The position numbers were made by a program, and so were the translations under genes. From an uncultured Collinsella sp. (GTDB lineage Bacteria; Actinomycetota; Coriobacteriia; Coriobacteriales; Coriobacteriaceae), in assembly GCA_937934355.1 (NCBI GenBank), contig CALGZY010000299.1:1-19093 (forward strand): 19,093 nt of DNA. The letters are read 5' to 3'. Below, piece by piece: positions 1 to 6,340 of this stretch (position 1 is the first letter of the stretch; each line of letters starts with the position of its first letter). Below the pieces are notes generated by a model. It saw only the letters and a program-made list of their open reading frames with translations. It did no database searches and was not told the origin of the DNA.

Positions 1-2
1 GC

Positions 3-167
3 GCGCGCCTTATCGTGTGCCCCGCCGCCTTCGGCACCATAAACGCCCGCAACGCAGAGCTCGTCGAGTTTGCACGCTCGCATGGTATCGAGGTCATGCG
101 AGCGTGCGAAGGCGCATCGGAGGATTCCAAAATTGGAGTGGGAAGGATAAACTGGACTTTCTTTTAA
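3..167 (+). CDS. C-terminal fragment of an unidentified protein (5' end outside window)
   Basis: An open frame enters from the left edge and ends at a TAA at 165-167. The last 54 residues include LIVCPAAFGTIN and SHGIEVMRACEG, which read like a hydrophobic beta strand, a helix and a second strand of an alpha/beta fold. I do not recognise the family. The first two thirds have the G/C-rich third positions of the neighbouring genes; from about 120 the codons become A/T-richer. The same frame stays open after the stop to a TAG at 258-260, with strongly G/C-biased third positions again, so the gene may be a truncated or disrupted version of a longer one. A perfect 13-base inverted repeat (72-84 / 95-107) lies inside the frame. 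The end is convergent with the TetR gene, whose stop is at 263. That it is coding is fairly likely; the function is unknown. Confidence 0.45.
   Translation, partial: ARLIVCPAAFGTINARNAELVEFARSHGIEVMRACEGASEDSKIGVGRINWTFF
72..107. repeat. Perfect 13-base inverted repeat inside the left-edge gene
   Basis: GCACGCTCGCATG at 72-84 is exactly complementary to CATGCGAGCGTGC at 95-107, with a 10-base loop. No run of T follows, so it does not look like an intrinsic terminator. It could be a chance result of the codons for ARSHG and VMRAC, or a stable mRNA hairpin. Confidence 0.6.
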
Positions 168-260
168 GGATCCTCAGGCTACAGCTCCTACGCCGGCAAG
201 GTCTCCAAGGCGCCGGAGAACCTCAGGAACAGGAATTTCCACGCCGACGAGCCCAACTAG
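168..260 (+). pseudogene. Possible in-frame remnant downstream of the stop at 165-167
   Basis: This stretch is in the same frame as the fragment before it and encodes 30 residues (starting GSSGYSSYAG, ending NFHADEPN) before a TAG at 258-260. Nearly all its codons end in G or C, as real genes here do, and it has no start codon or Shine-Dalgarno of its own. It could be the old C-terminus of the upstream gene cut off by a nonsense or small insertion/deletion change, or a chance open stretch antisense to the region behind tetR. I do not recognise the peptide. Confidence 0.25.
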
Positions 261-262
261 GC

Positions 263-874
263 CTAATCCAAGCGAGATTCCAGACTCGACAGGCCGTTGA
301 GCGTGAGGTCGTTAGCAACCTCCGAGACACGCTCGATAGGAACCGAGCCGTCAGACAGCGCCCACGTGCGATAGATACCGATAATACCCGACAGCAAAAA
401 CGCCAGATAGTAGTCGAACATTTCGTCCTTGAGACCTTGGGGCAGCAGATCGCGCTCGGCAATCTCGTGCTCGAGCGGCGCACGAAGACGAGCCATGAAA
501 TCATCGAGCGGAATATTCTCGATCAGCTGACGATTGAGCACCAAGTTGTTGCACAGTGCCTCGTTAACGGTTTTAAAGAAGGTCGCCGCCGCGCTCAGGG
601 CGCGCTCGTTGGTGTCGCCGTCCATGGAAGCAAGCGTTTTTTCGACCGAGTCGACAATCATCTCCACCACATCGACGGCAATGGCATCGAGCAGGCCGTC
701 AACCGTGCCAAAGTGAACGTAAAAGGTCTTGCGGTCGACATTGGCCTCGCGCGCGATGGCACTCACCGTAATGTCTGCCAGCGGCTTTTCCATGAGCAGG
801 CGCTCGAAAGCCGAAAGGATGGCATTACGGCTGCGAACGATGCGACGATCAAGACGCGGTTTGCTGGTTGCCAT
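263..874 (-). CDS. TetR/AcrR-family transcriptional regulator
   Basis: This is a 203-residue protein starting MATSKPRLDRRIVRSR. The N-terminal helix-turn-helix is typical of TetR: a helix with AILSAFERLLMEKPLADITV, then AIAREANVDRKTFYVHF as the turn and recognition helix. The C-terminal part is a helical ligand and dimer domain with a hydrophobic stretch (AFLLSGIIGIYRTW). The start at 874 is chosen over a possible upstream ATG at 901 because an AAGGGA Shine-Dalgarno sits about 7 bases before it and the upstream one has none. It lies 116 bases downstream of the flippase-like gene on the same strand, with an interrupted palindrome (918-941) upstream that could be its own operator. The effector and targets cannot be told; the neighbouring membrane protein is an obvious candidate target. 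Confidence 0.9.
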   Translation of the reverse strand: MATSKPRLDRRIVRSRNAILSAFERLLMEKPLADITVSAIAREANVDRKTFYVHFGTVDGLLDAIAVDVVEMIVDSVEKTLASMDGDTNERALSAAATFFKTVNEALCNNLVLNRQLIENIPLDDFMARLRAPLEHEIAERDLLPQGLKDEMFDYYLAFLLSGIIGIYRTWALSDGSVPIERVSEVANDLTLNGLSSLESRLD

Positions 875-917
875 GGGCGTGTCCCTTCGATATGCGAGCA
901 TTCATCAACAGATGAGA

Positions 918-941
918 GATAATCTACGTAAGAGGATTATC
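918..941. promoter_or_regulatory. Candidate TetR operator (palindrome upstream of tetR-like gene)
   Basis: GATAATC at 918-924 and GATTATC at 935-941 form an exact 7-base inverted repeat around a 10-base spacer with the self-complementary TACGTA. The size (24 bases) and position, about 45 bases before the regulator start, fit a TetR dimer site for autoregulation. Assignment is inference from position and symmetry only. Confidence 0.4.
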
Positions 942-990
942 CCCCATACAGCACGAATATGCCTCGCATCATGAAGAACGCACGACTGCC

Positions 991-2298
991 CTACTGCGAC
1001 TTAGGGTGCTTCTTCTTATTGAGTGCCGACGGAGATACGCGAATACCGTCTCCTGTCTGACGCACATAGGCCTTATGAGCCGGCTTTGCGGTCCCAGAAG
1101 CCTTCTGAGCGTGCTTCTTGGGATCAACGGTAACAGCATTCGTGGGGTGCGGCTTAGTGGGCGCAGAGCGCGTCTGAGGCGTGCGGCCGAGCTTGCGCAT
1201 CACGCGATCCCAGCGCGCATGGATGCTCTCGTTGTGGGCGCTCTTAAGTCCCAGCAGGGGCGCAGCCAAAATGGTAGGCGCAATAAACGTAATGAGACGC
1301 CACAGCAGATAGCCGGCGGTCGAAGCCGAACCGAAGAAATGACCCAAGAACAATGCAAAGCCGCCCTCAGCGCCACCAGTTCCACCGGGCAAGGGAACCG
1401 CAGAGCTTAACAGCTGGACAAAGGCGCTCGCGGCCATGACCGAGAAAAAGTCGACCTCGTGGTGGCCAAAGGCAAGCATCAGGAAATACGGAACCAGATA
1501 GAAAAACGCGAGCTGCAGCATGGTGATAAACACGGTGAGCAGCATGGAAGAAAAATGTCCGGCCGAAAGCTTGAACTTCTCGGAGAAGGAGTAGATCTCG
1601 CCATCGACAAACGTGCGCCAACCCTCGATCTTAGTGGCCGAGACACCAATGCGCTCGAGCCAATTGATGATGCAATGGGCGACGCGCGTGACGGTCTTAG
1701 GCATGAGCGCGACGGCGAAGATGCCCAGCAAGATGCAGCAGTGTCCACCAAAGCTAAAGACGCACAGCAGCGTCATGTCGCCGTAGCGTTCGGCAAAAAA
1801 CGGCATACGGGCGAGCAGCAGGATAGCGCCCCAGGCGACCAGGCCAAACTGGTACACGATAAAACGCGTGAATTGCGTGGCGCCGGCCTCGCCCACGTTT
1901 TGGCCGGCCTTGGTCAGGCGATAGATCTGAGCCGGGGTGGAGCCCATCATCATGGGCGTCAGGTTGCCAAAGAAGATGCCACTCGCCTCGACCGAGATCA
2001 GGTCGCGGATGCCGACGGGCGAATTGGGATCGAGCCAGACGGCGATCGCATAGGCCACAATGCCAAAGAACAGGTACATGAACATGCAAAGACACGCGAC
2101 AACGAGCCATGACGCCTGGACGCTCGACATAGCGGCCCAGAACTGCCCCATCTGCCCGGTTACCACCAGATAGACGATATAACCTACCAGCACGACGCCG
2201 ATAAAGATGGCGCCGCGGCGTGCGCTCTTATTGTCATCTCCGCCCGAGGCCTCAACCTCGACCTGGGGCTTAGACGTATGCTGAGAGGACTCCGTCAT
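991..2298 (-). CDS. Flippase-like integral membrane protein (lysylphosphatidylglycerol synthase TM family)
   Basis: The 435-residue protein has a short hydrophilic N-terminus (about 1-28) and then many hydrophobic segments, the first at about 30-47. The family motifs of the LPG synthase transmembrane/UPF0104 group are present: FFGNLTPMMMGSTPAQIYRL at about 109-128, and further on AVPLPGGTGGAEGGF. The last 70 or so residues are a hydrophilic basic tail ending KKKHPKSQ, so the catalytic domain of true MprF aminoacyl-PG synthases is absent. Members of this family are thought to move lipids or lipid-linked precursors across the membrane; the substrate here is unknown. The start is ATG 2298 because AGAAGGAG lies just before it; the 22 codons of open frame before it have no such signal. 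It reads towards the TetR gene on the same strand with no clear terminator between, so read-through is possible. Confidence 0.85.
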   Translation of the reverse strand: MTESSQHTSKPQVEVEASGGDDNKSARRGAIFIGVVLVGYIVYLVVTGQMGQFWAAMSSVQASWLVVACLCMFMYLFFGIVAYAIAVWLDPNSPVGIRDLISVEASGIFFGNLTPMMMGSTPAQIYRLTKAGQNVGEAGATQFTRFIVYQFGLVAWGAILLLARMPFFAERYGDMTLLCVFSFGGHCCILLGIFAVALMPKTVTRVAHCIINWLERIGVSATKIEGWRTFVDGEIYSFSEKFKLSAGHFSSMLLTVFITMLQLAFFYLVPYFLMLAFGHHEVDFFSVMAASAFVQLLSSAVPLPGGTGGAEGGFALFLGHFFGSASTAGYLLWRLITFIAPTILAAPLLGLKSAHNESIHARWDRVMRKLGRTPQTRSAPTKPHPTNAVTVDPKKHAQKASGTAKPAHKAYVRQTGDGIRVSPSALNKKKHPKSQ

Positions 2299-2401
2299 GA
2301 GACTCCTTCTAACAGTCAAAATATCTTGGATATTGTACCCGTAAGGGCCATAGGCAGAACGCAAAGCTCTGGTTCAAACGGGAATTGCAGACGGTTGTTT
2401 G

Positions 2402-2438
2402 AAAATAAAAAACCCGGCCTTCCATAGGAAGACCGGGT
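2402..2438 (-). terminator. Intrinsic terminator of tRNA-Glu
   Basis: On the - strand, ACCCGGTCTTCC pairs with GGAAGGCCGGGT (12 base pairs including one G-U, loop TAT) and is followed by TTTTTTATTTT. It begins about 10 bases after the tRNA 3' end. Confidence 0.9.
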
Positions 2439-2448
2439 ATCAGATGCG

Positions 2449-2525
2449 TGGTAGCCCGTACCAGATTCGAACTGGTGATCTCCGCCTTGAGAGGGCGGCG
2501 TCCTAAACCGCTAGACGAACGGGCC
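2449..2525 (-). tRNA. tRNA-Glu (anticodon CTC), CCA encoded
   Basis: The - strand folds as a standard cloverleaf. The acceptor is GGCCCGT with ACGGGCT (first pair G-U), the D stem is GTCT with GGAC, the anticodon stem is CCGCC with GGCGG around the loop CTCTCAA, and the T arm is ACCAG-TTCGAAT-CTGGT. The anticodon CTC is at 2489-2491, which reads GAG. The discriminator is A and the terminal CCA is in the DNA (2449-2451). It has a good promoter 35 bases upstream and its own terminator, so it is a single-gene unit. Confidence 0.95.
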
Positions 2526-2559
2526 ACATGACATCTGCACTGCCGTGCTGCGAGGAAAT

Positions 2560-2588
2560 ATATTACGGGACAAAAAACGTCAGCGCAA
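2560..2588 (-). promoter_or_regulatory. Promoter of tRNA-Glu
   Basis: On the - strand, TTGCGC (2583-2588) and TAATAT (2560-2565) are separated by exactly 17 bases. The -10 ends about 34 bases before the mature tRNA 5' end, leaving a short leader. Confidence 0.65.
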
Positions 2589-2652
2589 GAAGAAATTCCA
2601 AATTGCCGAAAAATTGTCGGCAGGTTATGGAACACGCAGGTAAACTAGGTAG

Positions 2653-4047
2653 CTAATTCAAGTTGAGATGGACCAAAAGAGCTTCGCGATCGTTGGGAAT
2701 GTTGTCTTCGATCACGGCGTCGAGGGCGGAGTTGAGAAGCTGCCCCAGTTCCGGCCCGGGCTTGACTCCAGCACGGATCAAGTCGCCGCCGTTGATGGCG
2801 AGCATCTTGAGCGTATAGGGCTCCCCCGCCCTCAGCAGCTCGTGCGCCATCGCGCGCATCTCCTCAATCGTCTCAACGTAATAGAAGCACGATGGGGCCT
2901 TGCCAAGCGTGTCAGCACGCTTGAGGTCCATGAGCTCGTCAATCAGGCGGGCCGTGTCGACGCCCTCACCCGAAAGCGCGCGCATCATATTGAGCAGGCA
3001 GGAGCGCTCGGGGCGCAGCGGCTTATCGTGATATTTGATGAGCAGGCAAACGTCGCGCACCAGGTCGTGCGAGAGTGCCAGGCGATCCATAATGACGCGC
3101 GCTTTCTTGGCGCCGAGCTCGGGATGACCGTAGAAGTGTCCGCTGCCGGCGTGATCGACCGTGAAGCACTCGGGCTTGGACGCATCGTGCAAAAACGCCG
3201 CCCACATCAGACTCGAGGAGGGCGCGATGCCGTCGCACAGCGCCAGCTCCCCTGCCACCGTCAGTACGCGGGCGATATGCTCGTAGACGTTAAACGCATG
3301 ATAGACACTGCGTTGATCAAACCCGCGACCCGCTGCCAACTCGGGCACAGCGGAACAGATGAGCTCGGGATAGCGAAGCATCGCGTCTCCCCCATGACCG
3401 GTCGAAAGAATGCCCTCGAGCTCAATACCCACACGCTCGCGCGCCACGGCATCGAGTAGCGGCGCGCACTCGACAAGCGCACGCTTAGTCTCGAGCTCAA
3501 TCATAAAGTCCAGACGGCAGGCAAAGCGCACCGCACGCAGCATGCGCAGGGCGTCCTCGTTAAAGCGACGCTTGGGATCGCCGACAGCGCGAATCAGCTT
3601 GCGCTCCAAGTCACCCTGGCCGTCGTAGCGGTCGACAAGCCCGCGCTCGGGATGCCAGGCCATGGCATTGACGGTAAAGTCGCGGCGCGCCAGATCGTCC
3701 TCGAGCGAGGCGGCACGCTCCACACTCTGGGGATGGCGACCATCGGTGTAAAAGCCATCCAGACGGTACGTGGTGACCTCGATACGCTCGCCATCGGAAA
3801 TAGCCGTGATTCCGCCAAATTTAATGCCCGACTCCACAACCGCGATGCCGGCGGCCTCGAGCGCCGCTTTGGACTCCTGCCACAGGCCGCTACAGCACAT
3901 ATCAACATCGTGGCTGGGGTACCCCATCAGGGCGTCGCGCACCCAACCGCCCACGTACCAAGCCTCAAGACCAGCCGCCTCAAGCGCGCGCAGGACGCGC
4001 AGGGACGCATCGGACGGTTGAGTACCGTTGAGCGAAACATTGCACAT
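2653..4047 (-). CDS. cca: CCA tRNA nucleotidyltransferase
   Basis: It adds or repairs the 3'-CCA end of tRNAs using CTP and ATP. The 464-residue protein has the class II nucleotidyltransferase head: YVGGWVRDALMG at 31-42, followed by the metal-binding DVD at 47-49. Then come ARRDFTVNAMAW (about 120-131), and RRFNEDALRMLRAVRFA (about 160-176), the RNA and nucleotide binding region of this class. A C-terminal HD-type domain is suggested by FLHDASKPE with the HD pair at about 287-288, followed by YGHPELGAKKA and KYHDKP, as in many Gram-positive and actinobacterial CCA enzymes. The ATG at 4047 has a GCAGGAGG Shine-Dalgarno 8 bases upstream. The tRNA-Glu lies downstream on the same strand but has its own promoter. 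The encoded CCA on that tRNA fits a mainly repair role, though other tRNAs may lack it. Confidence 0.95.
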   Translation of the reverse strand: MCNVSLNGTQPSDASLRVLRALEAAGLEAWYVGGWVRDALMGYPSHDVDMCCSGLWQESKAALEAAGIAVVESGIKFGGITAISDGERIEVTTYRLDGFYTDGRHPQSVERAASLEDDLARRDFTVNAMAWHPERGLVDRYDGQGDLERKLIRAVGDPKRRFNEDALRMLRAVRFACRLDFMIELETKRALVECAPLLDAVARERVGIELEGILSTGHGGDAMLRYPELICSAVPELAAGRGFDQRSVYHAFNVYEHIARVLTVAGELALCDGIAPSSSLMWAAFLHDASKPECFTVDHAGSGHFYGHPELGAKKARVIMDRLALSHDLVRDVCLLIKYHDKPLRPERSCLLNMMRALSGEGVDTARLIDELMDLKRADTLGKAPSCFYYVETIEEMRAMAHELLRAGEPYTLKMLAINGGDLIRAGVKPGPELGQLLNSALDAVIEDNIPNDREALLVHLNLN

Positions 4048-4138
4048 GCCTATGGCCTCCTGCGACTATCAAATTGGCTATCGATTGCGTCTGCAAGAAG
4101 TCTAGCAAGAAACAGCCTCCACTGCACACGCAAGTCCG

Positions 4139-4178
4139 ATAAACAAAAACGCATCCGTCCTAGTCTAAGACGGATGCG
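4139..4178 (-). terminator. Intrinsic terminator of the 1-phosphofructokinase gene at 4212
   Basis: CGCATCCGTC (4150-4159) and GACGGATGCG (4169-4178) form a perfect 10-base-pair stem with a 9-base loop. On the - strand it is followed by TTTTTGTTTA. It lies 33 bases after the stop codon. Confidence 0.92.
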
Positions 4179-4211
4179 AAATAATCAGACTATTCAGACA
4201 AGGTGCAGGGA

Positions 4212-5144
4212 CTAGCAGACCTGGCGAACCTCGATGTGCTTCTTATATTCGTCCACCTTGGCAAAATCACCCAGACCGGGGCACTCGACCACGTTTGCGC
4301 CAGTGGCCATCGAAAGGCGCAGGGCGTCCTCGACGCGCTCGGGGGCGTCGTGCCACACGGACAGGAAGGCAGCGAGCGAGGAATCGCCGGCGCACACCGT
4401 CGACAGCAGCTTGACGTCGAAGGTGCGGTTGGCAAACCAGATATGCTCGCCGTTGGAGAAGTACGCACCGGCGCCACCAAGGGTCAGCAGCACGTTCTTG
4501 GCGCCCTTGGCGTGCAGCTCGGCCATAGCGCCCTTGACGGACTCGTCGTCGCCACCGCTCACCTTGATGCCAAAGATGTCAAGCAGCTCGTCGTCATTGG
4601 GCTTGATCAGCAGTGGCTCCAGAGCAATGAGGTCTGCCAGCTGATGGCTCGAGATGTCGAGGACGAACTCGGCCCCCTTGGCCTTGACACGGCGCAGGAC
4701 CTCGGCCAAGAAGCCCTCGGAAGTGTTGGGAGGCAGCGAGCCGCTGATGACCAGGCAGGTCATGTCATCGAGCGAATCGATAAGTTCAAACATCTCCTGC
4801 TCGTTGGCCTCATTGATGGCGGCACCGGCATTGACCATGTTGTACTCGGTGTCGGGACCGGCGTTGAGGAACACATTGACGCGCGTAATACCGTCGGTCC
4901 ACACGGGCTTGACGGGCACGCCCAGGGCCTCGGCGCCCTTAACGATAAACTCACCCGAGAAGCCGGCGAAGAAACCCAGGATCGTGGTGTCGACACCATA
5001 GTGGTCAAGCGTAAACGAGACGTTGAGGCCTTTGCCGTTGGGCGTGTAGACGGCATTGCGGGTACGTGTGACGGTATTGGCAGTAAGGCCGTCGCAGGCG
5101 ATGTTGTAATCAATGGCGGGATTAGCAGTGAGCGTGTAAATCAT
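4212..5144 (-). CDS. fruK: 1-phosphofructokinase, PfkB/ribokinase family (copy 1)
   Basis: It probably phosphorylates fructose 1-phosphate to fructose 1,6-bisphosphate with ATP. The 310-residue protein starts MIYTLTANPAIDYN, the usual opening of 1-phosphofructokinases, and continues with NGKGLNVSFTL (sugar site), LGFFAGFSGEFI, LVISGSLPP, LLIKPNDDE (the NxxE-type region) and LLTLGGAGAYF. The PfkB signature around the catalytic Asp reads STVCAGDSSLAAF, so the first Gly of the usual GAGD is Cys. A GTG at 5159 would extend it by five residues; ATG 5144 is preferred because AAAGGAA sits 6 bases before it and the homologous N-terminus begins there. It follows a paralogue separated by a strong terminator, so it probably has its own promoter. 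Tagatose-6-phosphate kinase (LacC-like) is the main alternative activity. Confidence 0.85.
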   Translation of the reverse strand: MIYTLTANPAIDYNIACDGLTANTVTRTRNAVYTPNGKGLNVSFTLDHYGVDTTILGFFAGFSGEFIVKGAEALGVPVKPVWTDGITRVNVFLNAGPDTEYNMVNAGAAINEANEQEMFELIDSLDDMTCLVISGSLPPNTSEGFLAEVLRRVKAKGAEFVLDISSHQLADLIALEPLLIKPNDDELLDIFGIKVSGGDDESVKGAMAELHAKGAKNVLLTLGGAGAYFSNGEHIWFANRTFDVKLLSTVCAGDSSLAAFLSVWHDAPERVEDALRLSMATGANVVECPGLGDFAKVDEYKKHIEVRQVC

Positions 5145-5178
5145 GAATGTTCCTTTCACGAAGCAACGTTTTAATGAA

Positions 5179-5184
5179 AGTATA
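5179..5184 (-). promoter_or_regulatory. Possible -10 box for the kinase gene at 4212-5144
   Basis: TATACT on the - strand lies 35 bases before the start codon, in the gap after the terminator of the upstream kinase gene. No good -35 hexamer is seen at 16-18 bases, so this is weak. Confidence 0.25.
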
Positions 5185-5269
5185 TTCCACGCATCGGTAA
5201 AAGGCTAGGACAACTCGGTGAACGGTGTGGAAGCGATGAAGTACGGCAGGACACCTCTCCCCCATGGCG

Positions 5270-5305
5270 GAACAAAAAAGGCGCCCCGGCCGAAACCGGG
5301 GCGCC
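5270..5305 (-). terminator. Intrinsic terminator of the kinase gene at 5334
   Basis: GGCGCCCCGG (5280-5289) and CCGGGGCGCC (5296-5305) make a perfect 10-base-pair stem with a 6-base loop. On the - strand TTTTTTGTTC follows. It separates the two 1-phosphofructokinase genes. Confidence 0.93.
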
Positions 5306-5333
5306 GCATGCGCACGAATATGTCGCGTTTCGA

Positions 5334-6266
5334 TTACTGACGATCGAGCTTGCGGACAGCAACGCGCTTGCTGTACTCGTCGACGTGACCGAAGTCACCA
5401 ATGCCGACGGACTCGGCAACGTTGGCGCCGGTGGCCATAGCGAGCTTCATGGCCTCCTCGACGTTGTCGCGATCCCTGTACCACTTGTGCAGGAACGCAG
5501 CGAGGGTGCAGTCGCCGGCGCAGACGGAAGAGACCAGCTTGATGTTGAACTCACGCTTGGCGTACCAGATGTCCTCGCCGTTGGAGAAGTAAGCGTCGCC
5601 GCGGCTACCACGGGTGAGCAGCACGTTCTGAACGCCAGCGTCGTGAGCCATCTTCATGGCGACACGAACCTCGTCGTCGGTGTCGACCGGCACGCCGAAG
5701 ATGGCCTTCATCTCGTGATGGTTCGGCTTGATGAGCAGCGGCTTCTTGTGAGCGAGCTCCTTGAGCTTGTCGGAGGACAGGTCCAGGACGACGTCAGCGC
5801 CACGAGCCTGAGCGTGCTCCATGACCTGAGCCAGGAAGTCGGGCGTAGCTTTGGGAGGCACGGAGCCGGAGACGATCAGGCACTCGAGATCGCCCGCGGT
5901 GTCCAGGATGTTGTAGAGCTCCTCCTGGTGCTGCGGCGTGATCGGGGCGCCGGGGTTCAGGATGCCGTACTCGTGCTGGCCATCGTTGACGTAGGTGTTA
6001 ATGCGCGTGATACCGTCGGTCCAGACCGGGCGGCAGAGGCAACCCAGGTTCATGACCTCCTCGACGATGAACTTGCCCGTGAAGCCAGCGAAGAAGCCGA
6101 GCGCGACGGTGTCGACGCCCATCTTCTTAAAGGCGAAGGACACGTCGAGGCCCTTGCCGTTAGCCGTGTAGCTGGCCGAGCCGGTGCGGACGTTCTCGTC
6201 GGGCTCGAGCGGAGAGCTCGAAACCGTCATGTCGACAGCCGGGTTAGCGGTTAGCGTGTAGAACAT
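5334..6266 (-). CDS. fruK: 1-phosphofructokinase, PfkB/ribokinase family (copy 2)
   Basis: This is a 310-residue paralogue of the kinase at 4212-5144, the same length and collinear throughout. It has MFYTLTANPAVDMTV, NGKGLDVSFAF, LGFFAGFTGKFI, WTDGITRIN, LIVSGSVPP, LLIKPNHHE and LLTRGSRGDAYF, then SSVCAGDCTLAAF at the catalytic Asp. The GAGD motif is again CAGD. The ATG at 6266 has AGGGGGT 7 bases upstream. It lies 74 bases downstream of ptsI with a hairpin but no T-run between, so it is probably cotranscribed with enzyme I, and a terminator follows. The expected job is fructose 1-phosphate to fructose 1,6-bisphosphate after uptake by the PTS at 8968. The two copies differ at many positions, so one may prefer another hexose phosphate. 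Confidence 0.83.
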   Translation of the reverse strand: MFYTLTANPAVDMTVSSSPLEPDENVRTGSASYTANGKGLDVSFAFKKMGVDTVALGFFAGFTGKFIVEEVMNLGCLCRPVWTDGITRINTYVNDGQHEYGILNPGAPITPQHQEELYNILDTAGDLECLIVSGSVPPKATPDFLAQVMEHAQARGADVVLDLSSDKLKELAHKKPLLIKPNHHEMKAIFGVPVDTDDEVRVAMKMAHDAGVQNVLLTRGSRGDAYFSNGEDIWYAKREFNIKLVSSVCAGDCTLAAFLHKWYRDRDNVEEAMKLAMATGANVAESVGIGDFGHVDEYSKRVAVRKLDRQ

Positions 6267-6293
6267 TTACAGTACCCCCTGTATATGTGAGGG

Positions 6294-6323
6294 CCGCGTG
6301 GCCGGCCCATTCCAACCACGCGG
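6294..6323 (-). other. Intercistronic hairpin between ptsI and the kinase gene
   Basis: CCGCGTGG and CCACGCGG form a perfect 8-base-pair stem with a 14-base loop at 6294-6301 / 6316-6323. No T-run follows on the - strand, so it is more likely an mRNA stability or processing hairpin than a terminator. Confidence 0.45.
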
Positions 6324-6340
6324 TTACCTCTGATACCAAA

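Noticed and set aside
165..167. Programmed read-through or selenocysteine at the left-edge stop
   Set aside because: The codon is TAA, not TGA, and no specific read-through context can be shown; a disrupted gene is simpler.
17..922. + strand open frame of 301 codons across the TetR gene
   Set aside because: Mostly antisense to a clear TetR gene and rich in Arg/Gln, as expected for a shadow frame; its start also lies inside the left-edge gene in another frame.
2309..2635. - strand frame of 108 codons across the tRNA-Glu region
   Set aside because: It covers the tRNA, its promoter and its terminator, and has no protein-like features.
4212..6266. A recent duplication of the 1-phosphofructokinase gene
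   Set aside because: The copies are the same length but differ throughout in protein and have distinct flanks, so the duplication is old.
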